Source: Nitriliruptoraceae bacterium (lineage in GTDB: Bacteria > Actinomycetota > Nitriliruptoria > Nitriliruptorales > Nitriliruptoraceae). Taken from it: 36,609 bases of DNA. The notes beneath the pieces were generated by a model, which was given only the letters and a program-made list of their open reading frames with translations, did not search any database and was not told the DNA's origin. The stretch lies in NCBI GenBank assembly GCA_007133465.1, contig SLMP01000013.1, forward strand, positions 1-36,609, read 5' to 3'. Made by a program: the position numbers and the translations under genes. Of this stretch, positions 1 to 9,438 are shown piece by piece (the first letter of the stretch is position 1; each line of letters starts with the position of its first letter).

Positions 1-1496
1 CCGGCGGCGAGACGCCGTCGCACCTCGGTCGCCCGCTCGCGGACGGCCGGCAGGTCCGACAGCCGGTCGAGGGTCTGGTAGGGACGGGCCAGACGGTGGT
101 TGCCCCGCAGCGTGTCGCGGTTGCGGTCGAGGAAGTCCCAGTACAGCGTCGTGAACGGGCAGGCGTCGTCGCCGACCCGTTGCTTCCGGTCGTACCGGCA
201 GTCGCCGCAGTGGTCGCTCATCCGGTCGATGTACGCGCCGCCGGAGACGTACGGCTTGGTCGACATGCGGCCACCGTCGGCGTAGGTCCCCATGCCGAGC
301 ACGTTGGGGACCATCACCCAGTCGTAGCCGTCGACGAACGACGCGTGCATCCAGTCGGTCAGCTTCCCCGGGTGGATCCCGGCGCTGGTGGCGAGGTTGG
401 CGAGCACCATCAGCCGCTGGATGTGGTGTGCGTACGCGTGGTCGTGCACCGACCGCAGCGTGTCCGCGACGCAGGCCATGTCGGTCGCGGCCTCGCCGGT
501 GAAGGCCGGCGGGACGTCGAGGTCGGCGCGCAGGCGGTTGGCGCGCCCGTACCCGGGCATCCAGCGCCGGTAGACGCCCCAGACGTACTCGCGCCAGCCG
601 AGCACCTGCCGCAGGTAGCCCTCGGCGGCGTTCACCGGGACGCCGCCTGCCCGGTAGGCCTCCTCGACGGCGTCACCGACCTCGCCGGGGTGCAGCAACC
701 CGAGGTTCAGCGCGTGGCTGAGCAGCGAGTGGTTCAGCGACCACGCGCCGGTCACCATCGCGTCCTGATGGTCCCCGAACGCTGGCAGTGCGTGCTCGAC
801 GAAGTGGCGGAGCCGCGCGAGCGCTCGACGCCGGGTCGTTGCCCACACCCCGTCGGGGGCTGCCCCCCAGACCTCGTCCGGCAGCCACCCGAGCGTGTCG
901 CGATCCAGGGCGTCGAGCCGCGAGGTCACCGGGTCGGGTGCTCGGTCGGCCAGGTCGTCGGTCGGGGGCTCGCGGTTCGCGTGGTCGTGGTTCCAGCGGC
1001 CGCCGGCCGGGTCGTCGCCGTCCATCAGGTAGCCGGTCGCCTTGCGCCGCCACCGGTAGAAGTCCTCGAGCTTCAGTTGCCGGCGGCTGTCCGCCCACGC
1101 ATCGAAGTCCCGCCAGTGGCACAGGAAGTGGTCGTTGTCCACCACCTCGAGGTGGTCGTGCGCGGTGGCCAACGAGGCCAGCAGCTGGCTGCCCGGCAGG
1201 CTCGCCGGCTCCATCGCACGGACCTGGTCCGGCGCGTGCTCCGCGACGTGCGCGGCGAAGCCGGCCCGCATCGACGGCGCCCGGCGCAGGTCGACCTCGT
1301 AGCCGGCCGCCTCCAGCTCCGCGGCGAAGTGGCGCATCGCCGAGACGACGAGGTGGAGCTTCTGGCGGTGCCAGCGGCGCTCCGTCAGCTTCGCCTGACT
1401 GACCACCAGGAGCACGCGCGTCGCGGCCGGGTCGCTGCCCCGCAGGTGCGCCAGGTCCCGGTTGAGCTGGTCGCCCCACACCCACACCGTGCGCAT
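1..1496 (-). CDS. Iron-sulfur cryptochrome/(6-4) photolyase, PhrB type (3' end cut by window)
   Basis: The predicted protein is a prokaryotic (6-4) photolyase/cryptochrome (FeS-BCP, CryPro group), which uses FAD and light to repair pyrimidine (6-4) photoproducts. It begins MRTVWVWGDQLNRDL, the usual N-terminus of the family. Four cysteines fall at residues 342, 430, 433 and 446. Their spacing (88, 3, 13) equals that of the [4Fe-4S] ligands of Agrobacterium PhrB (Cys350, 438, 441, 454). His358 in HAYAHHIQRLM lines up with PhrB His366. About 498 codons are visible and the family is near 507, so only the last few residues are missing. The ATG at 1496 has a GAGG motif about seven bases upstream. 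The gene is divergent from the NUDIX gene. Family assignment is firm; the exact photoproduct is inferred from the family. Confidence 0.93.
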   Translation of the reverse strand, partial: MRTVWVWGDQLNRDLAHLRGSDPAATRVLLVVSQAKLTERRWHRQKLHLVVSAMRHFAAELEAAGYEVDLRRAPSMRAGFAAHVAEHAPDQVRAMEPASLPGSQLLASLATAHDHLEVVDNDHFLCHWRDFDAWADSRRQLKLEDFYRWRRKATGYLMDGDDPAGGRWNHDHANREPPTDDLADRAPDPVTSRLDALDRDTLGWLPDEVWGAAPDGVWATTRRRALARLRHFVEHALPAFGDHQDAMVTGAWSLNHSLLSHALNLGLLHPGEVGDAVEEAYRAGGVPVNAAEGYLRQVLGWREYVWGVYRRWMPGYGRANRLRADLDVPPAFTGEAATDMACVADTLRSVHDHAYAHHIQRLMVLANLATSAGIHPGKLTDWMHASFVDGYDWVMVPNVLGMGTYADGGRMSTKPYVSGGAYIDRMSDHCGDCRYDRKQRVGDDACPFTTLYWDFLDRNRDTLRGNHRLARPYQTLDRLSDLPAVRERATEVRRRLAA

Positions 1497-1578
1497 GTCC
1501 GCCCTCGTCTGTTCGTCCGACCGGCACGCATCCCGCTCGCCGCGGGCGCGTGCGGAGGGTTCGTGGCCGGCCCGCCCC

Positions 1579-1584
1579 TAGGGT
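1579..1584 (+). promoter_or_regulatory. -10-like hexamer TAGGGT upstream of the NUDIX gene
   Basis: TAGGGT fits the actinobacterial TAnnnT -10 pattern and sits 22 bases before the ATG at 1607, leaving room for a short leader that carries GGAAGG. It is part of CTAGGGTGGCGC, nearly the same string as at 30231. No convincing -35 is visible. Assignment is by pattern only. Confidence 0.35.
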
Positions 1585-1606
1585 GGCGCACGACGGAAGG
1601 TGTGCG

Positions 1607-3704
<2,098 letters not shown>

Positions 3705-3714
3705 CCTCGTCGCC

Positions 3715-4146
3715 GTGACCCGGTCGAGCGCACCGCCGGCGTGGCGGCGCGAGGTCGCGGGCGACCCGGCCGCGTTCCGCGTGGCGGCGACCGAGGTCGC
3801 CACGGCCGCGGTCGACCTCGGCGTGCCGGCGGGACGACGCGACGAGCTGACCCTCGCCGTGCACGAGCTGGTGGTCAACGCTTGGGAGCACGGCCACCTC
3901 GGAGCGCCCGAGCCACCCATCCACGTCGAGGTGGCACGTCGGGACGACGGCGCGGTGACCGTCCGCGTCGCGGACGCCGCGGTGGGCGGGCGGTGGGACC
4001 CGGACGTGCCGACCGGCCCCGCCGACACCGATCGCGGGCGGGGTCTGGCGATCGTGCGTGCCCTGGCCGACGAGGTCACGGTGGCCGCTGCCGAGCACCG
4101 CACCGTCGTCACCCTGACGATGAGCCGCGGCGGGGCTGCCGGCTGA
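3715..4146 (+). CDS. Anti-sigma-factor-type ATP-binding protein (HATPase_c_2, RsbW-like)
   Basis: A 143-residue GHKL-fold protein of the HATPase_c_2 group, which in actinobacteria usually are serine kinases or anti-sigma factors acting by partner switching. The N-box is ELVVNAWEHGH, with Glu51, Asn55 and His59. The G2-like box is DRGRGLAIVRALADE, residues 106-120. The G1 region (VADAAVGG) is poorer in glycine than usual, so ATP turnover may be weak. The GTG at 3715 is the only sensible start and follows the proS stop by ten bases with no clear ribosome-binding site, which suggests translational coupling. No sigma factor or anti-sigma antagonist lies nearby. The domain call is firm; the partner is unknown. 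Confidence 0.8.
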   Translation: MTRSSAPPAWRREVAGDPAAFRVAATEVATAAVDLGVPAGRRDELTLAVHELVVNAWEHGHLGAPEPPIHVEVARRDDGAVTVRVADAAVGGRWDPDVPTGPADTDRGRGLAIVRALADEVTVAAAEHRTVVTLTMSRGGAAG

Positions 4147-4256
4147 CCGGTGGCCGGCGGTCCGGGCGGAGACGGGCACCGAACCTCGCTACGTTCCCCC
4201 CGCGGGGTGGGCGGCGGCGCATCCGACGCCGGCGGCCGAACGGCACAGGAGGCGAG

Positions 4257-4889
4257 GTGGCGACGATCGTGCTGGTCCGGCACGCCACGACGGCGGCGAC
4301 CGGCAAGCGGCTCGGTGGCTGGACCCCCGGCGTGCACCTGGACGACGCGGGTCGCGACCAGGCGGAAGCCACCGCCGAACGGCTCGCGGGGCTGCCGGTC
4401 GCGGCGGTCTACGCCTCGCCCCTCGAGCGCACGCAGCAGACCGCCCGCATCGTCGCGAAGCCTCACGGGGTGCGGGTACGGATGCGCCGCGACCTCGGCG
4501 AGGTCGACTACGGCGACTGGACCGACGAGCCGCTCGGGCAGCTCCGCCGCCGCAAGGACTGGACGGTGGTCCAGGCCACGCCGTCGCGGATGACCTTCCC
4601 GGGCGGGGAGTCGATCCGCGCGGCCCAGGCTCGGGCGGTGACGGCCACCGAGGAGCTCGCAGCCGCCCACGGCGACGACGCGATCGTCTGCGTCAGCCAC
4701 GCGGACGTCATCAAGGCGGTCGTGGCGCACCACCTCGCGATGCCGCTGGACGCCTTCCAGCGCCTCGTCATCGCGCCCGCGTCCGTGACGGTCCTGCACC
4801 TGCCGGCGCGCGGCCACCCGCTGCTGCTCGCGTGCAACGACACCGGGACGGTGCCCGTGCCCCCCGCCCCCCGGCAGAAGGGCCGCTGA
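4257..4889 (+). CDS. Histidine phosphatase family protein (MSMEG_4193-type putative phosphomutase)
   Basis: A 210-residue phosphoglycerate-mutase-like protein. It has the N-terminal phospho-acceptor motif LVRHA with Arg8 and His9, Arg58 in SPLERTQQTA, and a second catalytic histidine His148 in VCVSHAD. It fits the actinobacterial MSMEG_4193 family, annotated as putative phosphomutase without a known substrate. The GTG at 4257 is chosen because AGGAGG ends four bases before it. Its TGA overlaps the ATG of the DUF3090 gene (TGATG). With the next two genes it forms a trio known to be conserved together in Actinobacteria, often near mycothiol genes elsewhere; no mycothiol gene is in this window. 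Confidence 0.88.
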   Translation: MATIVLVRHATTAATGKRLGGWTPGVHLDDAGRDQAEATAERLAGLPVAAVYASPLERTQQTARIVAKPHGVRVRMRRDLGEVDYGDWTDEPLGQLRRRKDWTVVQATPSRMTFPGGESIRAAQARAVTATEELAAAHGDDAIVCVSHADVIKAVVAHHLAMPLDAFQRLVIAPASVTVLHLPARGHPLLLACNDTGTVPVPPAPRQKGR

Positions 4890-5401
4890 TGGAGCTCGAG
4901 CTGACCACCCCTCACCACGTCACCGTCGGGTACACCGGCGTGCCCGGGGGCCGGACCTTCTTCCTGCAGGCCGAGGACCTGGAGGTCCGCGTCACCCTGC
5001 TGCTGGAGAAGGGGCAGATCGAGGGTCTGGGGGAGCTGCTCGGGCAACTGCTCACCCGGGTCGGCGACGAACCCGCCACCGACTGGGACCACGACGCGAT
5101 GGCGTTGCGCGAGCCCATCGATCCGCGCTTCCGGGTCGGCCAGATCGGCTTCGGGTTCGACCCGGACGCCGAGCGCTTCGTGCTCGAGCTCACGGAGATC
5201 ACCGCCGACGAGGACGACGACGACGCTGCGGACCAGCTCCGCATCTGGCTGGACCGGGACCAGGCCCGCCGGCTCGCCGCGCACGCCGTCGAGGTCGTCG
5301 CGCAGGGGCGCCCGCGGTGCGAGCTGTGCGGGCGACCGACGGGGCCCGACGGCGACCACGTGTGCCCGTCCAGCAACGGCCACGGCCGGTTGACGCGGTG
5401 A
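4889..5401 (+). CDS. DUF3090 family protein
   Basis: A 170-residue member of the actinobacterial DUF3090 family, of unknown function. The N-terminus (ELTTPHHVTVGYTGVPGGRTF) and the C-terminal CELCG...HVCP segment are typical of the family. Cys144, Cys147 and Cys159 could form a small metal site, with His157 as a possible extra ligand. An acidic run lies around residues 107-112. The start is fixed by the TGATG overlap with the upstream phosphatase gene, so the two are probably translated together. The SCO1664-type gene follows after seven bases. Family membership is clear; the biochemical role is not known. Confidence 0.88.
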   Translation: MELELTTPHHVTVGYTGVPGGRTFFLQAEDLEVRVTLLLEKGQIEGLGELLGQLLTRVGDEPATDWDHDAMALREPIDPRFRVGQIGFGFDPDAERFVLELTEITADEDDDDAADQLRIWLDRDQARRLAAHAVEVVAQGRPRCELCGRPTGPDGDHVCPSSNGHGRLTR

Positions 5402-5408
5402 GCGTCCG

Positions 5409-6206
5409 GTGACCGCTGCCTCGCTCCGGGCGCGGCTCGCGTCCGCCCCGCTCGAGCTGCTCGGCCGCTTCGCCGACGCGTCGAACGCGACGCTGCTGGT
5501 ACGGCTGACCGACCGGGACCCACGACCGGTCACCGACCTCGCTGCGGAGCTGCACCGCGAGCCGACGCTCGACGACCTGCCGGCGGAGGACCTCGCCGTC
5601 TACAAACCCCGCCGTGGGGAGGCCCCGCTGTGGGACTTCCCCGCCGGGACGCTCCACCGCCGCGAGGTGGCCGCGTACGTCGTGTCCGACGCGCTCGGCT
5701 GGGACGTCGTGCCCTCGACCGTGCTGCGCGAGGACGGACCGGTCGGGGTCGGCAGCCTGCAGCGGTTCGTTCCGCACGACCCGGACGTGCACTACTTCAC
5801 CCTCCGCGAGGAGGACGACGAGGGCCTCACCGCCCAGCTGGCGACGATGGCGCTGTTCGACCTCGTGATCGACAACGCCGACCGGAAGGGCGGCCACGTC
5901 CTGGTGGAGGTCCGCCGCGACGGGCAGCGACGGCTGCGCGGGATCGACCACGGGGTCAGCTTCAACGTCGTCCCGAAGCTGCGGACGGTCATCTGGGACC
6001 TGGTGGGCCGCCCCGTCCCGATGTCGCAGCGCACGGACCTCGCCCGGCTCGCCGACGCGCTCGACGCGGGGGTGGGGGAGCGGCTGCGCGAGCTGCTCAG
6101 CCGCGAGGAGCTGGAGGTCCTGGGGTCCCGGGTGGAGCGGCTCACCGAGCTCGCGGAGCTCCCCCCGCCGTCCGGGCGACATCCCTACCCGTGGCCGCTG
6201 CTCTGA
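5409..6206 (+). CDS. SCO1664 family protein (atypical PI3/4-kinase-like fold)
   Basis: A 265-residue protein of the SCO1664 family, third member of the trio. The sequence has an atypical lipid/protein-kinase look. A lysine-containing strand VYKPRRGEAPLWDFPAG (Lys67) could bind nucleotide. DLVIDNADRKGGHVL (residues 151-165) resembles a catalytic loop, and GIDHGVSFN (Asp180) resembles a metal-binding loop. This suggests phosphotransfer, but no activity is established that I know of. The GTG at 5409 has a weak GGTGAG upstream. The next gene, the GT4 enzyme, starts 62 bases later without a clear ribosome-binding site, so it may be transcribed separately. Confidence 0.82.
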   Translation: MTAASLRARLASAPLELLGRFADASNATLLVRLTDRDPRPVTDLAAELHREPTLDDLPAEDLAVYKPRRGEAPLWDFPAGTLHRREVAAYVVSDALGWDVVPSTVLREDGPVGVGSLQRFVPHDPDVHYFTLREEDDEGLTAQLATMALFDLVIDNADRKGGHVLVEVRRDGQRRLRGIDHGVSFNVVPKLRTVIWDLVGRPVPMSQRTDLARLADALDAGVGERLRELLSREELEVLGSRVERLTELAELPPPSGRHPYPWPLL

Positions 6207-6268
6207 GTGTCGCGCGGGGGTGGGCGTCGGTTCGCGGTCCGCTCCGCGAGCTGCGACACTCCAGCGCC

Positions 6269-7537
6269 ATGCGCATCCTGCTGTTGTCCTGGGAGTACCC
6301 GCCACGTGTCGTCGGCGGGCTCGGCCGCCACGTCGCGGCGCTCGCACGGACGCTCGCCTCACAGGGCCACGAGGTCCACGTGGTCACGCGCGCCCACGAC
6401 GACCAGGTGCTCCCGACCGACGAGTGGGTCGACGGGGTCCGGGTGGTACGGGTCACCGACGCCCCGCCGGTGATCGGGTTCCACGACCTGATCCCGTGGG
6501 TGCTCGCGTTCAACAACCGGGTGCAGTCCGCGGCGTCACGGCTGATGCGCGAGCAACCCTACGACGTGATCCACGCCCACGACTGGCTGGTCGCCTACGC
6601 GGCCGCGGGCCTCAAGGAGGCCTGGGGCATCCCCGTCGTCGCGACGATCCACGCCACCGAGTACGGCCGCCACCAGGGGTGGCTCCCCGGCCCGATGAAC
6701 AAGCTGATCCACCAGGTCGAGTGGTGGCTCACCTACGAGGCACGTCGCGTCATCGTCTGCTCGTCGTACATGCGCGAACAGGTCGAGGACATCTTCGAGC
6801 TGCCGCCGGACACGCTCGACGTCGTCCCCAACGGGGTGGCGGTGCAGGACTTCGACGCCGATCCCGAGGAGGTCGCCGCCGCCCGACGGACCTACGTGGG
6901 GCCGCGGACCCGGCTGGTCGTCTTCGCCGGACGCCTCGAGTACGAGAAGGGCGTGCAGACCCTGCTCGCGGTGCTCCAACGGGTGCGGACCGCGGTCGGA
7001 CCGACGAAGCTGTACGTCGCCGGCACCGGCACCTACCAGGAGCAACTGCACCGGCAGGTCGGACAGCTCGGGCTGCGTCGCCACGTGCACTTCACCGGCT
7101 ACCTCGAGGACCACGAGCTGCGCCTGCTGTACGCCGCCGCCGACGTCGCGGTCGCTCCGTCGATCTACGAGCCGTTCGGGCTGGTCGCGGTGGAGGCGAT
7201 GGCGTGCGGCACCCCGGCCGTGGTCGGCGACACCGGCGGGCTGCGAGAGATCGTCGCGGGTGGCGCCGGGCTGTCGTTCCCGCCAGAGGACGAGGACGCG
7301 CTCACCGACGCGCTCGTCCGGGTCCTGACGGACCGGCCGCTCGCCGAGCTGCTGGTGCGGCGCGGGCTCGCGCGGATCCGCAGCCGTTACGACTGGGACG
7401 CCGTCGGCCGGCGGACGGTCGAGGTGTACGCGCGCGCGATCGATGAGGAGGCGGCCCTCACCGGCGCCGACGTCCGCCGTCCGCTGCGTGCCATCCTCCA
7501 CGACGCGCCGATCCTGGGGCTCGGGTCGGCGGGGTGA
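6269..7537 (+). CDS. GT4 glycosyltransferase, probable glycogen/maltose-1-phosphate synthase type
   Basis: A 422-residue retaining GT-B glycosyltransferase. The N-terminal domain has SWEYPPRVVGGLGRH (Gly16-Gly19 donor loop) and HAHDW at 102-106. The C-terminal domain has FAGRLEYEKG and the EPFGLVAVE motif, with Glu301 and Glu309 forming the E-x7-E nucleotide-sugar site. The pattern resembles bacterial glycogen synthases and the actinobacterial ADP-glucose-dependent GlgM (maltose-1-phosphate synthase). Which of the two it is cannot be decided here. The ATG at 6269 is chosen because the conserved MRILLLSWEYPP start is there; the frame is open far upstream, through the SCO1664 gene. A GACACT hexamer at 6255-6260 could allow leaderless transcription. 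It converges on the glucan operon and ends 48 bases from malQ, which supports an alpha-glucan role. Confidence 0.85.
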   Translation: MRILLLSWEYPPRVVGGLGRHVAALARTLASQGHEVHVVTRAHDDQVLPTDEWVDGVRVVRVTDAPPVIGFHDLIPWVLAFNNRVQSAASRLMREQPYDVIHAHDWLVAYAAAGLKEAWGIPVVATIHATEYGRHQGWLPGPMNKLIHQVEWWLTYEARRVIVCSSYMREQVEDIFELPPDTLDVVPNGVAVQDFDADPEEVAAARRTYVGPRTRLVVFAGRLEYEKGVQTLLAVLQRVRTAVGPTKLYVAGTGTYQEQLHRQVGQLGLRRHVHFTGYLEDHELRLLYAAADVAVAPSIYEPFGLVAVEAMACGTPAVVGDTGGLREIVAGGAGLSFPPEDEDALTDALVRVLTDRPLAELLVRRGLARIRSRYDWDAVGRRTVEVYARAIDEEAALTGADVRRPLRAILHDAPILGLGSAG

Positions 7538-7564
7538 GCGGTGGCCGGCGTGAGCCGGGACGCG

Positions 7565-7578
7565 GGGAGCGAGCTCCC
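7565..7578. terminator. Short hairpin between convergent GT4 and malQ genes
   Basis: GGGAG-CGAG-CTCCC forms a five-base-pair stem with a four-base loop in the 48-base gap between two convergent genes. It could stop transcription from both sides, but there is no T-tract and the stem is short, so support is weak. Confidence 0.3.
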
Positions 7579-7585
7579 GCCGTGG

Positions 7586-9436
7586 TCAGTCGCGGGCGGC
7601 GCGCAACGCCGCCACGACCCGCGCCGCGGTCGGGTCGCCGGGGAGGCCCTCGACGGCGAGGGGCAGCGGGATCGACCAGTTGTCGGGTCGTTCCTCGTCG
7701 GTCCCGGGGACGTTGATGCGGTGACGCGCCGCGATCGCGTCCTCGAGTTGCACCAGCACGAGGTCCGACCCCGCCTCGCCGATGGTCGCCGCCGCGGCGA
7801 CGCAGGCGTCCTCCGGGCTCGCGTCCCTGGACAGACCGGTGCGGTCGGCAAGCGTCGTGAGCATCCGCTCCTGGACGGCGTCGCCGATCGAGAGGCCGGT
7901 CGCCCGCAACGTCTGCAGGTCCTCGCCGCTCCACAGGCCGGCGACGGTCGGCAGGTCGTGGGTCGTGACCGACCCGAGGGCCCCGGGCCCCCAGGCACGG
8001 GGGTGGTCGCCCTCGAACCACAGCACGCGATAGCGCAGCACGTCGCGGGCAGCGAGCTCCTCGCGGACCCCGTCCTCGACCGTCCCGAGGTCCTCGCCGA
8101 CGACGTAGGCGCCCGCGCGGTGCGACTCGAGCGCCAGGATGTCGAGCAGGTCATCGACGTGCTGGCGCACGTAGGTGCCGTGCGCCGCGCCGCTCGGGGG
8201 GATCCAGAACAGCCGGAACAGCCCGAGCACGTGGTCGATCCGCAGCGCCGCGGCGTGGCGGAACGCGGAGCGCAGCGTCTCGATGTAGGGGCGGTAGCCG
8301 GCGGCCCGTAGCTTCCACGGGATGAACGCCGGGACCTTCCAGTCCTGCCCCTGTGGCCCGAGGTCGTCGGGCGGGGCGCCGACGCTGATGTCCTTCGCGA
8401 AGACGTCCTGCCACACCCAGGCGTCCGCGCCGTCCGGGTCGACCCCGATCGGCAGGTCGCGCATCAACGGCACCTCCGCGGCGGCCGCCCGGAGCTGCTC
8501 GTCGAGCTGCCACTGGCACCAGGCGTGGAACCGGATCCGCTTGGCGTGCAGCGCCCGGAAGTCGGCCACGGCAGCGCCGGTCGGGTCGTGGAAGCGGGCC
8601 GGCCACGACCGCCAACCGCCGCCGTACACCTCCGCGATCGCCATGAAGGTGGCGAACAGCTCGAGCGCCTCGCCCTGCTCCGTACGGTAGGCCTCGAACG
8701 CCGGTTCCCGCCCGCGGGCCCGGTCGGCCCACCACAGGAACTCGAGGGCCCGGCGCTTGGCCGTCATGACGGCGTCGCGGTCGATGCGCCCGGTGGTGCT
8801 GCGGGCGGCCGCGGCCAGGGCGGGCAGCTCGTCCGCGATCCGCTCGATCCCGGGGACGGCGGCGACGTCGAGGTAGAGCAGGTCGCGGAAGCGGCGGGAC
8901 GACGGGTAGTACGGGCTGGTCTGGCGGGGCGACTCCGGGATCGCCGCGTCGAGCGGGTTGATCAGTGCGAACCCGGCGCCGGCCGCCCGCGCCCAACGGC
9001 CGAAGGTGGCCAGGTCCCCGAGGTCGCCGACGCCCCAGCTGTCGGCCGAGTGCAGCGAGTAGGCCTGCACCGCCCACCCCCACTGCCGGCCGGGGTGGGG
9101 CAGGCAGCGTCCCGGGGAGACGATCACGGTGACGGGATCCCCGTCGTCGCTCCGGTGCAGCGTGTGGTAGCCGAGCGGCAGGTCGGCGGGCAAGACCCCG
9201 TCGACCGGGCGGCTGCCGCCGTCCTCGAGCTCGAGCTCGCCGTGGGGGGCCTCCGGCTGCCGACCGACCCGCGTCACGATGACGGTGTCGACCGGCGGTG
9301 GCCAGCTCGACCACTCCGGCACGTCCATCGCGCGGTGCAGGTGCCGGGCGGTGGCGTCGTCGAGGTGGTGCCACGTGCCGTAGATGTCCGGGTACTCGGG
9401 GACGATGCCGAAGGCATGGAGGACGGAGCGGTCCAT
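7586..9436 (-). CDS. malQ: 4-alpha-glucanotransferase (amylomaltase/disproportionating enzyme)
   Basis: GH77 enzyme of about 616 residues that transfers malto-oligosaccharide units between alpha-1,4-glucans. Landmarks are VQAYSLHSADSWGVGDLGDL, the SPYYPSSRRF segment, Asp401 in ALRIDHVLGLFR (nucleophile), Glu448 in GEDLGTV (acid/base) and Asp494 in TTHDLPTVAG. The ATG at 9436 has GAGGGG about six bases upstream. A GTG at 9442, overlapping the treY stop as GTGA, is an alternative that adds two residues. It is the last gene of the locus. Its expected role is to recycle the short chains left by GlgX, TreY and TreZ. Confidence 0.95.
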   Translation of the reverse strand: MDRSVLHAFGIVPEYPDIYGTWHHLDDATARHLHRAMDVPEWSSWPPPVDTVIVTRVGRQPEAPHGELELEDGGSRPVDGVLPADLPLGYHTLHRSDDGDPVTVIVSPGRCLPHPGRQWGWAVQAYSLHSADSWGVGDLGDLATFGRWARAAGAGFALINPLDAAIPESPRQTSPYYPSSRRFRDLLYLDVAAVPGIERIADELPALAAAARSTTGRIDRDAVMTAKRRALEFLWWADRARGREPAFEAYRTEQGEALELFATFMAIAEVYGGGWRSWPARFHDPTGAAVADFRALHAKRIRFHAWCQWQLDEQLRAAAAEVPLMRDLPIGVDPDGADAWVWQDVFAKDISVGAPPDDLGPQGQDWKVPAFIPWKLRAAGYRPYIETLRSAFRHAAALRIDHVLGLFRLFWIPPSGAAHGTYVRQHVDDLLDILALESHRAGAYVVGEDLGTVEDGVREELAARDVLRYRVLWFEGDHPRAWGPGALGSVTTHDLPTVAGLWSGEDLQTLRATGLSIGDAVQERMLTTLADRTGLSRDASPEDACVAAAATIGEAGSDLVLVQLEDAIAARHRINVPGTDEERPDNWSIPLPLAVEGLPGDPTAARVVAALRAARD

Positions 9437-9438
9437 GG

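Noticed and set aside
5630-6268. A 213-codon N-terminal extension of the GT4 enzyme
   Set aside because: It is out of frame over the SCO1664 gene and reads as arginine/alanine-rich noise. The normal GT4 start MRILLLSWEYPP begins at 6269.
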